Assembly: GCA_937936695.1 (NCBI GenBank)
Contig: CALHCK010000171.1
Span: 1-9,050, forward strand
Direction: 5' to 3'
DNA: 9,050 bases
Source of the DNA: an uncultured Polaribacter sp.
GTDB lineage: Bacteria > Bacteroidota > Bacteroidia > Flavobacteriales > Flavobacteriaceae
The notes under the pieces are model-generated. The model searched no databases and had not been told where the DNA came from. It saw only the letters and a list, made by a program, of their open reading frames with translations. A program made the translations under genes and the position numbers. Numbering within the stretch: position 1 is the first letter of the stretch; each line of letters starts with the position of its first letter. Positions 7,207 through 9,050 of the stretch are shown here, piece after piece.

Positions 7207-7938
7207 ATGAGAACTTTTGTTATTGGAGATATTCACGGAGGCTTAAAAGCTTTAATTCAGGTATTAAATAAACTTGAGATTAAAGAAGAAGATACTCTTA
7301 TTTTTATGGGAGATTATGTAGATGGTTGGAGTGAATCTGCCCAAGTAATTGCTTTTTTAATAGAATTATCAGAAAAAATTCATTGTATATTTATCAAAGG
7401 AAATCATGATGTTTGGTGCGAAAATTGGTTAAAAGATAGTAATGATGTAAATCCTTCTTGGTTTATGCATGGAGGAAAAGAAACAATGGAGAGTTACGAG
7501 GGACTTTCTGATAAAGAAAAACAACAACATCTTCATTTTTTTAATAATTTAAAAATGTATTATTTAGATGATGCTAACAGGTTGTTTTTACATGCAGGTT
7601 TTACGTCTATGCATGGGGTAGAAAAAGAAACTTACACACATAAATTTTGTACAGATAGAACTTTGTGGGAAATGGCTTTAGCCATGGACAAAACAATAGG
7701 ATTAGAGCATAATTTGTACCCAAAAAGATTAAAACATTACAAAGAAATTTTTATTGGGCATACACCTACAACTAACTATGGAAAATCGACACCTGTAAAT
7801 GCAATTAATATTTGGAATGTAGATACTGGTGCAGCTTTTAAAGGTAAGGTTACTGCTATGAATATTGATACAAAAGCTTTTTTTCAGAGTGATAATTTAC
7901 CTGATTTATACCCAAATGAAAAAGGAAGAAATAAGTAG
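7207..7938 (+). CDS. PPP-type metallophosphoesterase (serine/threonine-phosphatase-like)
   Basis: This 243-aa cytoplasmic protein has no signal peptide. The dinuclear-metal motifs occur in order: GDIHG (Asp8, His10), GDYVD (Asp36, Asp39), GNHD (Asn66, His67, Asp68), LHAG (His129) and GHTP (His185). Length and motif order fit the single-domain bacterial PPP phosphatases related to PrpA/PrpB, ApaH and lambda phosphatase. The usual GDxVDRG reads GDYVDGW here, so the phosphate-contacting Arg of that motif is missing while all metal ligands remain. Substrate could be a phosphoprotein, a dinucleotide or another phosphoester; the sequence does not decide. The first motif only seven residues from the ATG supports this start. 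It stands alone, 71 nt after the Omp85-type gene and convergent with the next gene. It ends with the tandem stops TAG TAA. Confidence 0.87.
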   Translation: MRTFVIGDIHGGLKALIQVLNKLEIKEEDTLIFMGDYVDGWSESAQVIAFLIELSEKIHCIFIKGNHDVWCENWLKDSNDVNPSWFMHGGKETMESYEGLSDKEKQQHLHFFNNLKMYYLDDANRLFLHAGFTSMHGVEKETYTHKFCTDRTLWEMALAMDKTIGLEHNLYPKRLKHYKEIFIGHTPTTNYGKSTPVNAINIWNVDTGAAFKGKVTAMNIDTKAFFQSDNLPDLYPNEKGRNK

Positions 7939-7971
7939 TAATCAGTTTTGTGGGTGGTATTAATTTCTTAA

Positions 7972-8010
7972 ATTAACGTTTAGTTAAATAATTTTTGATT
8001 AAACATTAAT
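7972..8010 (+). terminator. AU-rich hairpin at the convergent gene junction, possible terminator
   Basis: GTTTAGTTAA (7978-7987) pairs with TTGATTAAAC (7995-8004) over 10 bp, including two G-U wobbles, with a 7-nt loop. After one C-A mismatch the stem continues for 5 more bp (7972-7976 with 8006-8010). It lies 33 nt after the phosphatase stop and before the stop of the opposing racemase gene. No U-tract follows on the plus strand, and the wobbles become mismatches on the minus strand. It is therefore at best a weak, plus-oriented terminator or an RNA 3'-end stabiliser. Confidence 0.4.
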
Positions 8011-8046
8011 GGCCGTAGCAATTATAATAAATGTTGTTTCTGTTTT

Positions 8047-8744
8047 TTATTGATCAATCATCATTTTTACAATAGAATTGACGTGTATTTTGGTTGTGTC
8101 TAAAATCTCTATATTTTTAAAATCGTCTTGATTAAGAATTAGGGGTAATTCTGTTCCTCCTAAAATTAAACCTTTAATAGAATACTTTTCGGACAGTTCG
8201 TTAACAATACTAATTAATTTATTTTTAGTTTCTTGTTTGATATTTCTAAATAAAAGTTCATTAATGTACTTTTCATGAATATAATCCATTTGAATATCTG
8301 TAGGAGTTACTATTTTTATACCGTATTCTTTCGCTTTTTTTTGATAAAATCCGTTAGTCATTGTAGAAACTGTACCCAGTAAACCAATTGTTTTAAATTC
8401 TTTAGATTTAGCCACTTTACAAGTTTCTTCAACGATACTTAACAAAGGAATACTTACTTTTTTAGATAAGCTGTTAAAAACTATATGAGGTGTATTAGAA
8501 GCAATAGCTCCAAAATCAACATTTGCATTTTCAATAATACTAATTCTATCTACAAGAAAATCTATCAATGAATTTTCATCTTGATTAGAAATGTATTCTA
8601 TAATTTTATTCATATCAACACTCTGAATTAAAAACTCAGGATATGAATAAGAACCTGTTAGTTCTTTAAATTTAGTTATGATTTGCTGATAATATTCAAT
8701 TGTTGATTCAGGACCTATACCGCCAATTAATCAAATTTTTTCAT
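8047..8744 (-). pseudogene. Asp/Glu racemase-family gene with a 5' frameshift and no catalytic cysteines
   Basis: The conserved reading frame runs from 8730 down to the stop at 8049-8047. It begins LIGGIGPESTIEYY, the classic start of the aspartate/glutamate racemase family. Directly before it is an in-frame TGA (8733-8731). The natural ATG (8744-8742) is in another frame, reading MKKFD and then stop. Restoring one G at about 8732 gives MKKFGLIGGIGPEST and a normal 232-aa protein, so one lost base explains everything. No ATG, GTG or TTG lies in frame before the internal ATG at 8613, which would give a 188-aa product without the first 44 residues. In restored numbering, the family's first catalytic Cys (before NTPH) is Ser83 and the second (before TELP) is Gly197; the only Cys is C109. 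It lies 30 nt after the purine nucleoside phosphorylase gene, presumably in one transcript. A sequencing error is possible. Confidence 0.78.
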
Positions 8745-8774
8745 GAAAACGTATATTTAAATTACGTATAACTA

Positions 8775-9050
8775 TTAAATTACTTTAATAACTTCTTTAA
8801 AAAGAGTAATCATTTTAGGTTCAGCTTCTCCAGCAATAGCAATAATTTCAGCAATATCAACTGGTTGTAAATTTTTAGGGTCACATTCGTCTGTTAAAAC
8901 AGAAATGGCAGCGCAAGGTAAATTTAATTGTTTGGCAACAATAACCTCTGGTACGGTACTCATTCCTACAGCATCAGTTTCTAATATTTGTAACATTCTA
9001 TATTCAGCTCTAGTTTCTAGTTGAGGTCCTAAAACACTAGCGTAAACACC
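8775..9050 (-). CDS. punA: Purine nucleoside phosphorylase, C-terminal part; continues past the right edge
   Basis: The last 91 codons of the gene are present, open to base 9050. The cytoplasmic enzyme cleaves purine nucleosides with phosphate to give free base and (deoxy)ribose-1-phosphate in purine salvage. Seen: LGPQLETRAEYRML (base-site Glu in LET), then DAVGMSTVPEVIVA, which is nearly identical to the same block in trimeric PNPs such as the human enzyme, then SVLTDECDP. The ungapped alignment puts Asp where human PNP has Asn243 (TN read as TD). MTA phosphorylases also have Asp there. The family (PNP/MTAP, trimeric) is clear; the exact substrate is less so, and the gene symbol is by homology. 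The stop at 8777-8775 is 30 nt upstream of the damaged racemase ATG, so they probably share a transcript. The first ATG inside the window (8996) is internal, not a start, because conserved sequence continues upstream of it. Confidence 0.9.
   Translation of the reverse strand, partial: GVYASVLGPQLETRAEYRMLQILETDAVGMSTVPEVIVAKQLNLPCAAISVLTDECDPKNLQPVDIAEIIAIAGEAEPKMITLFKEVIKVI

Noticed and set aside
8047..8613. A complete 188-aa gene starting at the internal ATG
   Set aside because: Conserved family sequence (LIGGIGPEST onward) continues in frame for 43 codons upstream, so the ATG at 8613 is not the ancestral start. It may still be used after the lesion.
8731..8744. Programmed -1 frameshift at the A-run and TTT before the racemase frame
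   Set aside because: Slipping -1 anywhere on the A6/T3 run leads straight into the TGA at 8733-8731, so slippage there cannot reach the conserved frame. Only a slip on GAT would work, and that is not slippery.
8749..8770. Direct repeat ACGTATA twice in the PNP-racemase gap
   Set aside because: The repeat is only seven bases in AT-rich DNA with no supporting structure; it is most likely chance.
1..9050. Mobile element, CRISPR array, defence system, tRNA or rRNA
   Set aside because: No transposase, integrase, spaced repeat series, cloverleaf or rRNA-like sequence was seen on either strand; composition looks uniform across the window.

Overview
The window looks like a chromosomal segment from a marine-type Flavobacteriia (Bacteroidota) species of the Polaribacter/Tenacibaculum kind. 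The DNA is very AT-rich. Genes lack strong Shine-Dalgarno sites and have A-rich leaders instead. Signal peptides end in the flavobacterial 'AQ/SQ' style, and several boxes match the Bacteroidota -7 consensus TAnnTTTG. The genus is an inference from protein style only.

Layout. (1) Positions 1-2182, minus strand: a two-gene redox unit. A 449-aa NAD(P)/FAD-dependent oxidoreductase is followed 5 nt later by a membrane protein that runs off the left edge and is probably a polyferredoxin-type 4Fe-4S protein. (2) Positions 2183-2365: a divergent intergenic region with candidate promoters on both strands. (3) Positions 2366-4366, plus strand: a predicted outer-membrane beta-barrel protein and a GH113-like glycoside hydrolase lipoprotein, 27 nt apart. 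(4) Positions 4446-7135, plus strand: a lipoprotein built from two tandem copies of a ~220-aa unit, sharing one base (TAATG) with a compact one-POTRA Omp85-type outer-membrane protein. This translationally coupled pair is the best candidate for an uncharacterised envelope system. (5) Positions 7207-7938, plus strand: a PPP-type metallophosphoesterase. (6) Positions 7939-8046: a convergent junction with a long AU-rich hairpin. (7) Positions 8047-9050, minus strand: the C-terminal part of a purine nucleoside phosphorylase (entering from the right edge), then 30 nt later an Asp/Glu racemase-family gene with a broken 5' end.

The racemase region is the most anomalous. A one-base lesion puts the natural ATG out of frame with the conserved LIGGIGPEST start of the protein. 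Independently, both positions where the family carries catalytic cysteines are Ser and Gly. The lesion may be a recent pseudogenisation or a sequencing error. The cysteine loss is spelled clearly in intact reading frame.

I see no tRNA, rRNA, CRISPR array, insertion sequence, phage gene or recognisable defence system. Most of the region reads as ordinary core or near-core flavobacterial chromosome with an outer-membrane emphasis.
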